Positions 15,949-24,018 of a stretch of DNA of 46,909 nucleotides are shown piece by piece. Origin of the DNA: Mxb001 sp044360385 (GTDB lineage: Bacteria > Actinomycetota > Actinomycetes > S36-B12); contig JBIKKK010000002.1 in assembly GCA_044360385.1 (NCBI GenBank), forward strand, positions 1 to 46,909, in the 5' to 3' direction. Each line of letters starts with the position of its first letter. Position 1 is the stretch's first letter. The translations under genes were made by a program, and so were the position numbers. The notes under the pieces were generated by a model. It had not been told where the DNA came from. It saw only the letters and a list, made by a program, of their open reading frames with translations, and did not search any database.

Positions 15949-16923
15949 GTGCTCGTCCTCGTCTGCGGTATGCACCGCTCCGGATCCACACTGGTCTGGC
16001 AGATCACCCGGCAGTTACTCGACGGGGCAGCCGGATTGCGCAACCCGCGCGGGGTCTCGACCGAGGAGTACCCGGCGGCGGCGGCCAATCCCGACGACCT
16101 CCTCATGGCCAAGGTCCACTTCCGGCCTGCACTCGATCGCGAGGACTTCCCCAACGATGGGGCCCGCTACCTCTACACCTATCGAGATCCCCGGGATGTC
16201 GTCGCATCGCTTTACCGCAAGGGACGGTTCAAGCCCGACGATCCTGAGCGGGGGGCCCGGCCGAGTCGGCACATCGTGCGCCGCGAGCTCCGCGGGGACG
16301 AGTTCTGGACTGCCAAGTCGGATGTCTGGGTCGGCAGGTACGAGGACTTCCGCGATGACGTGCCGGGACTGGTGCGAGCGCTCGCCGGCTATCTCGGCAT
16401 CGAGGTCGATGAGACTCGCATCACGGACATCGTGCGTCAGGTCGACCTCGCCGCCCAAGAAGAGCGCGCCAAGGCTGCACGGCAGCACGGGGTCGACGAC
16501 AACCTGCGTGTCACCTCCAACCACATCACCGACGGCCGTGAGGGAGCCTGGCGTGACACACTCACGTCCGAGGAACTCGTCGCCATCGAGGCTGAGAGCG
16601 CGCGGTGGCTCGTCGAGCACGGGTACGACGTCGAGACAGAGGTAGGGCGGCGCAAGACCGCCGACCTGCGAGGCGGGGCAGTGCCCTCCAAGGAAGCATC
16701 TCCAGCAACCACCTCTCCGCACCGGCGCAAGCAGAGGGGCAGGGCTGTTCCCCTCCTCGCCCTGGCCGCGCTTCTCGGCATCGTTGGGGTTGTGGCAAGC
16801 CTCACACTTCCGGTGCTCTCACCCATCCCCTGGCTAGGCGCCTTGGGCGCTGGCATCGGCGGCGGGTACCTCTGGGGCCACGAAGGCCGTGGAGTCCCGG
16901 CGCGCCGGCGGCGCCTACGCTGA
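15949..16923 (+). CDS. Membrane-anchored sulfotransferase
   Basis: Protein of 324 residues. The N-terminal P-loop-like 5'-PSB motif is GMHRSGST (7-14), the 3'-phosphate site YRDPRDVVAS is at 78-87, and GREGAWRDTL at 196-205 matches the Gly-rich PAPS loop (KGxxGxWK-type) of classical sulfotransferases. The catalytic domain ends near 235. A basic linker (about 255-265) and two hydrophobic helices (about 265-287 and 293-310) follow, then an arginine-rich tail, so the catalytic domain is tethered on the cytoplasmic side. A C-terminal two-helix anchor is unusual for the family. GTG 15949 is preceded by TAGACT-gcccac, a leaderless-type start. It probably sulfates a lipid-linked glycan intermediate; this is inference. 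Confidence 0.85.
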   Translation: MLVLVCGMHRSGSTLVWQITRQLLDGAAGLRNPRGVSTEEYPAAAANPDDLLMAKVHFRPALDREDFPNDGARYLYTYRDPRDVVASLYRKGRFKPDDPERGARPSRHIVRRELRGDEFWTAKSDVWVGRYEDFRDDVPGLVRALAGYLGIEVDETRITDIVRQVDLAAQEERAKAARQHGVDDNLRVTSNHITDGREGAWRDTLTSEELVAIEAESARWLVEHGYDVETEVGRRKTADLRGGAVPSKEASPATTSPHRRKQRGRAVPLLALAALLGIVGVVASLTLPVLSPIPWLGALGAGIGGGYLWGHEGRGVPARRRRLR

Positions 16924-16933
16924 CCCCGCACTT

Positions 16934-16982
16934 TTCATCACGACGGCGTGGTGCGCCCTTCATCACGACGGCGTGGTGCGCC
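16934..16982. repeat. 25-bp tandem duplication at the glycosyltransferase stop codon
   Basis: Two identical 24-bp units (16934-16957 and 16959-16982) separated by one base. The unit contains the last codons (RTTPS) and TGA of the convergent glycosyltransferase, so its 3' end is duplicated immediately downstream. It fills most of the 39-base gap to the second sulfotransferase. Confidence 0.9.
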
Positions 16983-18063
16983 ACAACTCCCGCGCCCAAG
17001 ACTCCAGGACGGCCACGAAGGCCGGGCCATCAGAAGCCCAATTGGCCTGCGTACGCACCCATGCGCGGCCTGCATCGGCCATCGCCTGGCGACGAACGTC
17101 ATCGGCGTTGAGGCCAAGAATCGCATCCACGGTCGCACTCACCTGACCGAAGGGCACAATCAGGCCCGCACCACTCGACTCGGCTAGGTCGACAGCGAGT
17201 GGCAGCGGCGTCGAGACAAAGGGCACGCCTCGAGCAAGGTACTCGAGCAGCTTCGTGGGCATCGAGTGGCGGTAGTTGGCCTCGTCATGGAGCAGCGACA
17301 GTCCTACGGTGGCGCCCTCGACTCGCCTCAGCGCTTCGGCATTGGGCAGGAATCCGCGCCAGTCGATCCAGCCGCGGCCATGTGCCAGGCCCAGCGCTTC
17401 GCTCACCTCGGGATCGGCATTGCCGATCACCTCGAGCACCACCCCGCGGACGTGGAGCTCACGGCCGACGTCGACGAGTGCGAGACCCCCACGTGCCCGG
17501 GTCAGGCGCCCGACGTAGACGGCGCGTCCCCGAAGTGAACTCGGCACATGCGCCGGCACCACCGGGGTGTTGGGCACGACGGGATGGGGCCTATCGAAAC
17601 GCTTCGCGTAGGAATGCTCAGCGAGCACGATGCGATGCGAGAGCTCCGCACGCGCCTCCGCCCGACGCACCGCGCCGGCCACCGGCGCGACAAGCGGCTG
17701 CGGCATCCAGGGGCGCATGGTGAGGGCCGCCGCCGTGTCCTCGTGGACATCCCACACGATCACCGGATGATCGACACCCCTCGCGGCGAGCAGGGCATCG
17801 GGACTGTGCAGGAGCACTACGTCGTGATGCGGAGCCTCTGACTTCAGGACGCGATGCGTCGCACGAACGGCGGCCAGGCGCTTCCGCCCGACGCTGCGGG
17901 GGATGTCGATCGCGCGCACCCCCTCCCGAGCGTCGGCTCCGTAGGCTGAGAAGGGTGCTGCCTGCGTGACCTGATGCCCCGCCTCGAGAAGGGCGCCGAT
18001 TTCGCGCTCGGCGATGCGTGCGTCACGGGGATCGTGCACCGGGCACACCACCAGTACGCGCAC
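16963..18063 (-). CDS. GT-B glycosyltransferase (GT4-like)
   Basis: A 366-residue protein with two Rossmann-like halves. The N-terminal half begins RVLVVCPVHDPRDARIAEREIGAL, and the C-terminal donor half starts near the RGRAVYVGRLTRARGG segment and ends with a PTKLLEYLARGVPFVST stretch, which corresponds to the GT4 donor-binding E-x7-E region. Donor and acceptor are unknown. The GTG at 18063 sits one base after the ABC ATPase stop at 18065 and begins the conserved beta strand; an ATG at 18111 inside the ATPase is less likely. It is the last gene of the minus-strand run 22832-16963. Its stop codon is inside a duplicated 24-bp unit. Confidence 0.85.
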   Translation of the reverse strand: MRVLVVCPVHDPRDARIAEREIGALLEAGHQVTQAAPFSAYGADAREGVRAIDIPRSVGRKRLAAVRATHRVLKSEAPHHDVVLLHSPDALLAARGVDHPVIVWDVHEDTAAALTMRPWMPQPLVAPVAGAVRRAEARAELSHRIVLAEHSYAKRFDRPHPVVPNTPVVPAHVPSSLRGRAVYVGRLTRARGGLALVDVGRELHVRGVVLEVIGNADPEVSEALGLAHGRGWIDWRGFLPNAEALRRVEGATVGLSLLHDEANYRHSMPTKLLEYLARGVPFVSTPLPLAVDLAESSGAGLIVPFGQVSATVDAILGLNADDVRRQAMADAGRAWVRTQANWASDGPAFVAVLESWARELWRTTPS

Positions 18064-18064
18064 G

Positions 18065-18991
18065 TCAGGCCTTCTCCTCGTCTGCTGCCAACTCCGAGAG
18101 AGCCTGCTCATTGGATTCCTTGCGCTTTCGGCGGCGTTCGCGCAGCGCCTTCTTGCTCTTCAAGCCGAAGCGGGCCTCGTACTCCGGGATGATGTCGTCG
18201 GGATGGCCGTCGGCGACGATCCTGCCCTCATCGAGCCAGAGCACGCGATTGCAGGCCGACCGGACGGCCCCCATCGAGTGGCTGACAAGGAAAATCGTGT
18301 CGGCCTCATCGCGCAGCTGCTGGATCCGCTGACTACTTCGCTTGACGAACTCACCGTCTCCCGTAGAGAGGGCCTCGTCGATGAGAAGGATCTCGTGGGT
18401 GACAGCGGAGGCGATGGCGAACTTGAGGCGCGCAGACATGCCCGAGGAGTATGTGTTCATGGGCATGTGGATGGCTGAGCCGATGCCACTGAACTCGATG
18501 ACCGACGGGATTCGTTCGCGAACTTCGACCGGAGTCAGTCCTAGCGCCAAGAGACCTAGCTCCACATTGCGCAGCCCGGACAGTGCCTGCATCAGCGCGG
18601 AACTCACTCCGAGCATCGTGGGCTGACCGTCGGCGTAGACCGCGCCCTGATTGGGGGGCAGGAGACCCGCGATGGCGCGCATGAGAGTCGACTTGCCGGC
18701 GCCGTTCTTGCCGATCACTCCGACGGCCTCGCCTTGCCGAGCAACGAAGCTCACACCCCGTAGGGCATGGACTTCGCGCTTGGAAGAGACAGGCCGCCGA
18801 GTGCGCATACGCCGCCATCGACTCGCATGTGGATCGAGCGGTGCATCCGGGGCCGTCCACACGCGATAGACGATGTGGAGGTCATCGATGACGACCTTGA
18901 TCGGCGCGTCCGGATCGTTGGCCTTGGGCGGCTCGACATCGGAAAAGTCGGCATCCTCGCTGAGATCGAATTCGTCGTCATCCTCGGCCAT
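18065..18991 (-). CDS. ABC transporter ATPase for polysaccharide export (Wzt/TagH-type)
   Basis: Nucleotide-binding subunit of an ABC-2 exporter, 308 residues. Walker A is GKNGAGKS (94-101), the signature is YSSGMSARL (181-189), Walker B is ILLIDE (201-206), and the switch histidine lies in LVSHSM. The YSSGM form of the signature is characteristic of polysaccharide/teichoic-acid exporters. An acidic N-terminal extension (about 1-30) and a basic C-terminal tail flank the domain, and no Wzt-type carbohydrate-binding module is present. ATG 18991 follows ggaggaccgct. It overlaps the permease end by 14 nt, so the two form a coupled pair. Confidence 0.92.
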   Translation of the reverse strand: MAEDDDEFDLSEDADFSDVEPPKANDPDAPIKVVIDDLHIVYRVWTAPDAPLDPHASRWRRMRTRRPVSSKREVHALRGVSFVARQGEAVGVIGKNGAGKSTLMRAIAGLLPPNQGAVYADGQPTMLGVSSALMQALSGLRNVELGLLALGLTPVEVRERIPSVIEFSGIGSAIHMPMNTYSSGMSARLKFAIASAVTHEILLIDEALSTGDGEFVKRSSQRIQQLRDEADTIFLVSHSMGAVRSACNRVLWLDEGRIVADGHPDDIIPEYEARFGLKSKKALRERRRKRKESNEQALSELAADEEKA

Positions 18992-19865
18992 AGCGGTCCT
19001 CCGCACGCCAGAAGAACCACATGCCGAAGGGCAGAATCACCAGCGCCCACCCGGCCGCGAGGGCCCAGTTCCAGGCCCCCCACGGAGAGAAGTAGGAATC
19101 CATGAGCGCATCGCGCATGACGTTGAGGTAGACCGTGCCGGGGTTGATCTCGATGAGGAAGGTCGCCCACGCCGGCACCCCCAGCCGCTCGAGCCGGTCA
19201 GCGATCGGGATCATGACGCCCGACATGTATCCCCAGATCCGCAGGAAGTAGGGAAGCACCTCCGACACGTCCTGCACGGTGGCCACGACGCGGGCCATGA
19301 TGAGCGCCATCCCGAGGGAGAACATCAGGATGAGCAGCAACGCGACGGGAGCCAGCAGCCACTGCCACGTGATCGCCTCACCCGTGACCAGCAGAATGAC
19401 GATCATGATCGGCAGCGCATAGAGGAAGACACGCAACTGCTTGATGACCGTGGCGATGGGCAGCACGGCGCGAGGGAAGTGAATGGAGCGCACCAGCCCC
19501 TCATTGCCGGAGATGCTGCGCGATCCCACCGTGATCGACTGACGGATGATGGCGAAGGTGAAGACGCCCGCCGCGAGGAATCCGGTGTAGTTCTCGACAC
19601 TTCCTCGGCCGCCGAGCAGGAAGCCGAAGAGGAACCAGTAGATGGCCATGGTGAGGACCGGGTCCATCACCTGCCAGAACTGACCCAGGCGGCTCTTGGT
19701 GTTCTGCTTATCGACACTGGCCTTGGCGAAGGCGAAGATAAACGCCCTGCGCTGCCAGAGGCTGCGGAGATAGGCCCCAAAGGGGGGACGGCTATTGACC
19801 GGCGCGAGGCCGGATTCGCGGGCGAGGTCCGCGGCGTCGACCTCGCGACCGTCGACGAGGATCAG
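18978..19865 (-). CDS. ABC-2 polysaccharide export permease (Wzm/TagG-type), CTG start proposed
   Basis: Membrane subunit of the exporter, 295 residues with about six helices. From the first ATG (19670) only 230 residues would remain, and the conserved amphipathic N-terminus (YLRSLWQRRAFIFAFAKAS and SRLGQFWQV) would be lost. That stretch is in frame upstream with no ATG or TTG, and the only GTG directly precedes that ATG. The best start is CTG at 19865-19863, which overlaps the dehydrogenase TGA as CTGA, the analogue of the ATGA overlaps seen elsewhere here, with aaggtgg a few bases upstream. It gives the usual family length. The start is inferred; the gene and family are clear. It pairs with the following ATPase. 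Confidence 0.85.
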   Translation of the reverse strand: MILVDGREVDAADLARESGLAPVNSRPPFGAYLRSLWQRRAFIFAFAKASVDKQNTKSRLGQFWQVMDPVLTMAIYWFLFGFLLGGRGSVENYTGFLAAGVFTFAIIRQSITVGSRSISGNEGLVRSIHFPRAVLPIATVIKQLRVFLYALPIMIVILLVTGEAITWQWLLAPVALLLILMFSLGMALIMARVVATVQDVSEVLPYFLRIWGYMSGVMIPIADRLERLGVPAWATFLIEINPGTVYLNVMRDALMDSYFSPWGAWNWALAAGWALVILPFGMWFFWRAEDRYGRG

Positions 19866-21121
19866 AGCCGCACCACCTTGGGTCCGCTCGTCGCTCCGCG
19901 AGTGTCGAAGAGGCGAGGTGCCCGCGCGACGATTCCGGCGAGGTCATATGCGCTGTGATTTTGCAGAAGTACGACGAGGTCGGCACGCGCCAAGGCGGCA
20001 TCGAGATCATCCACGCAGGTGAGGGTCTCGGCACCGAGGCGCCAGGCGTCGACGTGGGGATCGTGGAACTCCACATCAGCCCCCTTGCCGCGCAACTCGA
20101 TCGCGATCGGCTTGGCGGGAGACTCGCGCTGATCGGCGATGTCGGGCTTGTAGGTCACGCCGAGGAGCAGGATTCGCGCCCCTCGGAGTGCCTTGGCCTC
20201 GTCATTGAGGGCATCCTGGATGCGCCGCACGACGTAGGAAGGCATCCCGGCATTGATCTCCTGGGCCAGCTCCACGAAACGGAAGGGATAACCCAACTTC
20301 GCCTGGACCTGGTAGGAGAGGTAATTGGGGTCGATCGGGATGCAGTGACCCCCAACGCCAGGCCCGGGATAGAAGGCCTGGAAGCCGAACGGCTTGCTCT
20401 TGGCAGCCGCGATGACGTCCCAGAGATCGATATCGAGCTCGTAGCAGAAGCGCGCCATCTCATTGACGAGGGCGATGTTGATGTGGCGATAGGTGTTTTC
20501 GAGCAGCTTTGCCATCTCGGCCTCACGCGTGCCCCGCGCCCTCACGACGGTGTCAACGAAGGCACCGTAGAAATCGGCTGCGGCATCGGTGCAAGCCTCG
20601 GTGTGACCGCCGACCACCTTGGGGGTGTTCTTCATGCCGTACTGCTCATTGCCGGGATCGATGCGCTCCGGGCTGAAGGCCAGGTGGAAGTCACGACCGG
20701 CGACGAGCCCACCGGCCTCGAGCACGGGCCGCACCTCGTCGTCGGTCGTGCCGGGATACGTCGTCGACTCGAGGACCACCAGCTGCCCCGGCCTGAGATG
20801 CGCGGAGATGGAGCGAGTGGCGCCGAGCACGGCCCCCAGGTCAGGTCCGCCTTCGGGGGTGAGCGGCGTGGGCACGCAGATGACGACCGCGCGTGCGTCG
20901 GCGATCACCGATGCGTCGGTCGTGGCGGTGAAGCCTCGGTCCAGCATCTCGCGGATGTCGGCGTCGGACAGGTCGTCGACATGCGAGCGCGCCCCCATGA
21001 GCCCCTCGACGACGCCGGCGGAGACGTCGAGACCTGTCACCGAGAGCCCGGCGCGGGTGGCCTCCTGCGCGAGGGGAAGGCCGACGTAGCCCAGCCCGAT
21101 GACCACCAGATCGCGCGTCAT
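19862..21121 (-). CDS. UDP-N-acetylhexosamine 6-dehydrogenase (WecC/WbpA-type)
   Basis: NAD-dependent enzyme oxidising C6 of a UDP-N-acetylhexosamine twice to the uronic acid. It has 419 residues: the N-terminal NAD fold with IGLGYVG (8-14), then ESTTYPGTTDDEV, FSPERIDPGN and the catalytic cysteine C260 in GPGVGGHCIPIDPNYLSY. The C-terminal domain has LLGVTYKPDIADQRESPA. These motifs fit WbpA/WecC better than UDP-glucose dehydrogenase. With the 2-epimerase gene (22933) the product could be UDP-ManNAcA (WecC-type) or UDP-GlcNAcA (WbpA-type); sequence does not decide. It is cytoplasmic and feeds the exporter-linked glycosyltransferases. Its stop overlaps the proposed CTG start of the permease. 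Confidence 0.93.
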   Translation of the reverse strand: MTRDLVVIGLGYVGLPLAQEATRAGLSVTGLDVSAGVVEGLMGARSHVDDLSDADIREMLDRGFTATTDASVIADARAVVICVPTPLTPEGGPDLGAVLGATRSISAHLRPGQLVVLESTTYPGTTDDEVRPVLEAGGLVAGRDFHLAFSPERIDPGNEQYGMKNTPKVVGGHTEACTDAAADFYGAFVDTVVRARGTREAEMAKLLENTYRHINIALVNEMARFCYELDIDLWDVIAAAKSKPFGFQAFYPGPGVGGHCIPIDPNYLSYQVQAKLGYPFRFVELAQEINAGMPSYVVRRIQDALNDEAKALRGARILLLGVTYKPDIADQRESPAKPIAIELRGKGADVEFHDPHVDAWRLGAETLTCVDDLDAALARADLVVLLQNHSAYDLAGIVARAPRLFDTRGATSGPKVVRL

Positions 21122-21191
21122 GTCCGTCCTTCGCCTTCCCCGCGGGGCTTGCGTGCCTCGAGCCCGCGAAGCCGTCCTGGCCGCAGGGCGG

Positions 21192-22832
21192 TCAGCCCCG
21201 GAGGGCGCCGAGGAAAGAGTACGCCGCCCGATAGGCCTCCATGACAGAAGGCCACGTGCGCGTGGCCTCCACCCAGGCACGGGCACGCTCACCCGCCTCC
21301 CCGCGCGTGGCGGGATCGGCAAGGGACCTGAGGGCCTCGGCGAGGGCGGCAGCATCGCCGGGCGCCACGAGCGGGGAGCCGGGGGCGAGGACCTCGGCGA
21401 CGGCGGGGAGGTCGCTCCCCACGACCGGGACGCCGCGCGCCTGTGCCTCGAGGGGCTTCAGCGCCGTCACGGCGCGATTGACGGCCGTGTCACGCCTCGG
21501 CAGGGCGAAGACATCGAGGACGTCGTACCACTGCCGCACCTCGGCGACAGGGACGCGCCCCGGGGCGAGCAGGGGTACGCCGCTGCGCTCGGCACGTCGG
21601 CGCAGGTCTGCGAGGCCGGGACCATCGCCCACGATGAGCACGCGGACATCCCGGCCCTCACCCCGAAGGAGCGCGACGGAGTCGATGAGCGTGTCGAGAC
21701 CTTCGTCGTCGTTGATGGTCGCGACACTGCCCACCCACAGTGCGTCGCCGATGCCCAAGGCGGTGCGCGCACCTGCCTGATCGCGAGGCTCGAGGAAGTT
21801 CATGGGCACCGCGTTGGGCGCGATGAAGACACGCTCGGGATCCACGCCGCGCGCGACGATGGCATCGCGCATGCCGGTGCCGAGGGTGGTCACCACATCT
21901 GCCGCGAGGAGCGCTTCGGTGTGCCGATCGCGCAGTAGCGCATAGGTGTCGCTGTCGGGAGCTTCCTCGCCGCCGTGGCGCGCCAGCCAGGTGTCCTCGA
22001 AGAACGTGCGCGCCTCGTAGGCGACGGGTATCCCGTGCGCTCGGCCCACGTCAAGGGCCACTGCCGCGTTGACATGATCCGACGCGGCATGCAGGACATC
22101 AGGGCGAAGATCCTCGACAAGCCGGCCCAGTTGGGCGGCATAGGCCGTGCGCAGACGTTCATCCGCAGGCATCACCAAGGGCAGCAGCCGGTGGTAGGAC
22201 ACTCCGTCGACCATCTGAGGATTCGGCGAGCGCAGATCGCCGTGCGTGACGGGATAGCCGAGTCGCGTGACGACGCGCGCATCCCACCCGAGGTCGCGCT
22301 GCGCACGTGCGACGCGCTGCGTGCGAATAGTGGAACCCGCCTGGGTGAGCGGGAGTGAGTTGGTCACCACGTGGAGCACGCCGATTCCGTCGCGGCCTGT
22401 TCGGCCCGGCGGACCGGCCAAGCCGGCCCTGTCGGGCTCGCCCGGCGCACGGGCAGGTGCTGCGGGGATGGGCTGCGCCAACACAGCGAGCTGCCGCCGC
22501 GCCGCACGCACCGCCCGACGACTGCGCGCATCGTGCGGATGGGACCGGGCCGCTTGGCTGAGTCGGCCCGCAAGCACATCAACGGCAAGTTCGCATGAGG
22601 CTCGCTCCGCGCTGCTGACGGGGACCATGGCCAGGGCATCGCATGCATCGGCGTAGCGATCACGCGCGATCGCGCGATCGACGAGCGCGGCGGGGGTTTC
22701 GGGCGCCGTGCCACCGAGCCCGGGGACTGCACGCTCCAGCGCGGCACGACCACGCGCCGGATCCTGCCCGAAGCGGCGCAACGCTCCGGATGCGGCAAGG
22801 GGAACGCGCCGCACGAAGCTGAGTCCCCTCAT
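21192..22832 (-). CDS. Glycosyltransferase, GT4-like, with N-terminal extension
   Basis: A 546-residue protein. Residues 1-145 form an alanine/arginine-rich helical extension without recognised domain. From about 150 (GIGVLHVVTNSLPLTQAGSTIRTQ) a GT-B fold begins, typical of GT4 enzymes that read a glycine-rich acceptor loop. The donor domain shows VRVLIVGDGPGLADLRRRA and LKPLEAQARGVPVVGSDLPAVAEV, where the conserved E-x7-E-like region lies. Substrate unknown. The ATG follows gagga at 4 nt. A 70-base gap separates it from the dehydrogenase, and it is divergent from wecB by 100 bases with its own promoter candidate. It is the first gene of the minus-strand arm of the glycan locus. Confidence 0.87.
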   Translation of the reverse strand: MRGLSFVRRVPLAASGALRRFGQDPARGRAALERAVPGLGGTAPETPAALVDRAIARDRYADACDALAMVPVSSAERASCELAVDVLAGRLSQAARSHPHDARSRRAVRAARRQLAVLAQPIPAAPARAPGEPDRAGLAGPPGRTGRDGIGVLHVVTNSLPLTQAGSTIRTQRVARAQRDLGWDARVVTRLGYPVTHGDLRSPNPQMVDGVSYHRLLPLVMPADERLRTAYAAQLGRLVEDLRPDVLHAASDHVNAAVALDVGRAHGIPVAYEARTFFEDTWLARHGGEEAPDSDTYALLRDRHTEALLAADVVTTLGTGMRDAIVARGVDPERVFIAPNAVPMNFLEPRDQAGARTALGIGDALWVGSVATINDDEGLDTLIDSVALLRGEGRDVRVLIVGDGPGLADLRRRAERSGVPLLAPGRVPVAEVRQWYDVLDVFALPRRDTAVNRAVTALKPLEAQARGVPVVGSDLPAVAEVLAPGSPLVAPGDAAALAEALRSLADPATRGEAGERARAWVEATRTWPSVMEAYRAAYSFLGALRG

Positions 22833-22851
22833 TCAGTCCTCACGGTCTGGG

Positions 22852-22880
22852 ATACTAGACGGCGGTGACCACAGCGTCAC
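22852..22880 (-). promoter_or_regulatory. Promoter candidate for the minus-strand glycan operon
   Basis: -10 TAGTAT (22857-22852) and -35-like GTGACG (22880-22875), 17 nt apart, about 20 nt before the glycosyltransferase ATG at 22832. This is the only AT-containing patch in the gap to wecB; GATACT at 22851 on the plus strand could serve wecB. Confidence 0.4.
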
Positions 22881-22932
22881 TGCACGCGATCCCCGGGAGA
22901 CGGCTCGCGGCGCCATGGACAGGAAGGCCGCG

Positions 22933-24018
22933 ATGACCCTGCTGCACGTCACCGGTGCGCGCCCCAACTTCCCCAAGGCGGCTCCCGTCATCGCCGCGCT
23001 CGCCTCTCTGGGAGTCCGCCAGCGCCTCGTGCACACCGGGCAGCATTACGACGATCGCATGTCGGAGGTGTTCTTCCGCGAGCTCGACCTCCCCCGCCCG
23101 GACATCAACCTCGGTGTCGGCTCCGGGGGCCATGCCCAGCAGACAGCCGCCATCCTCGTCGGCCTCGAAGAGGAGATGATCGCCACCAAGCCGGAGCTCG
23201 TCATCGTCTACGGCGATGTCAATTCCACCCTGGCGGCGGCCATCGCCGCAAGCAAGCTCGGCATCCCCGTGGCGCACGTCGAGGCCGGTCTGCGGTCCTT
23301 CGACATGTCCATGCCCGAGGAGATCAACCGGATTGTCACCGACCGCCTCTCCGATCTCCTGCTGTGCACCAGCCCTGACGCCATTGCTCACCTCGCCCAT
23401 GAGGGTGTCCCCGCCGACCGCATTCACCTCGTCGGCAATCCGATGATCGACACCCTGCTCGCCAATGTGGATCGGTTCGATGCCGCGCGAATGCGCGACC
23501 TCCTGTGCTTGCCCGAGGACTACCTGGTGGCGACACTCCACCGACCGGGCAATGTCGATGACCCCGAGTCGGCCGGGGAGCTCGTCGCACTCCTGCACTC
23601 CGCGGCTTCGCGAGCCGACATCGTGCTCCCGCTCCACCCTCGCGGGCGCGCCGTCCTCGAGGCGCTGGGGCTCGACGACCACCCACGCATGCACGTGGTT
23701 GAACCGCTCGGTTACCTCGACTTCATGGGCTTGGTCCGTGGCTCGCGTGCGGTCATCACCGACTCGGGTGGCGTGCAGGAGGAGACCACAGTCCTGGGTA
23801 TCCCCTGCCTGACCCTGCGCCCCAACACCGAGCGCCCGGTGACCATCACGCACGGATCGAATCGCCTCGCCACCGCGTCGACCCTGCTGCCGCTCCTCGA
23901 CGCTGCTCTCGCCGGCACCTTCGACACCACGCGCCGACCCCCTCTGTGGGATGGGCACGCGGGCACTCGGATCGCCGAGGTCATCGTCGACTGGCTCGGG
24001 GATCGCGAGCCCCGATGA
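22933..24018 (+). CDS. wecB: UDP-N-acetylglucosamine 2-epimerase (non-hydrolysing)
   Basis: Interconverts UDP-GlcNAc and UDP-ManNAc in the cytoplasm. The 361 residues include GARPNFPKAAP, TGQHYDDRMSEVFF, YGDVNS (D95), HVEAGLR (E117), MPEEINR, LHRPGNVD (H203) and DSGGVQEE (277-284). These are the catalytic acidic residues and histidine of E. coli WecB. The frame stays open upstream to 22708, but ATG 22933 follows ggaaggccgcg and begins the conserved beta strand; ATG 22915 is the alternative. It is the first of three genes joined by ATGA overlaps (24015, 25547). Together with the nearby dehydrogenase it implies an N-acetylmannosamine-derived sugar in the exported glycan. Confidence 0.95.
   Translation: MTLLHVTGARPNFPKAAPVIAALASLGVRQRLVHTGQHYDDRMSEVFFRELDLPRPDINLGVGSGGHAQQTAAILVGLEEEMIATKPELVIVYGDVNSTLAAAIAASKLGIPVAHVEAGLRSFDMSMPEEINRIVTDRLSDLLLCTSPDAIAHLAHEGVPADRIHLVGNPMIDTLLANVDRFDAARMRDLLCLPEDYLVATLHRPGNVDDPESAGELVALLHSAASRADIVLPLHPRGRAVLEALGLDDHPRMHVVEPLGYLDFMGLVRGSRAVITDSGGVQEETTVLGIPCLTLRPNTERPVTITHGSNRLATASTLLPLLDAALAGTFDTTRRPPLWDGHAGTRIAEVIVDWLGDREPR

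Noticed and set aside
22708..22932. Longer wecB start at 22708
   Set aside because: The extension overlaps the divergent glycosyltransferase and has no epimerase similarity; ATG 22933 has a ribosome-binding site.
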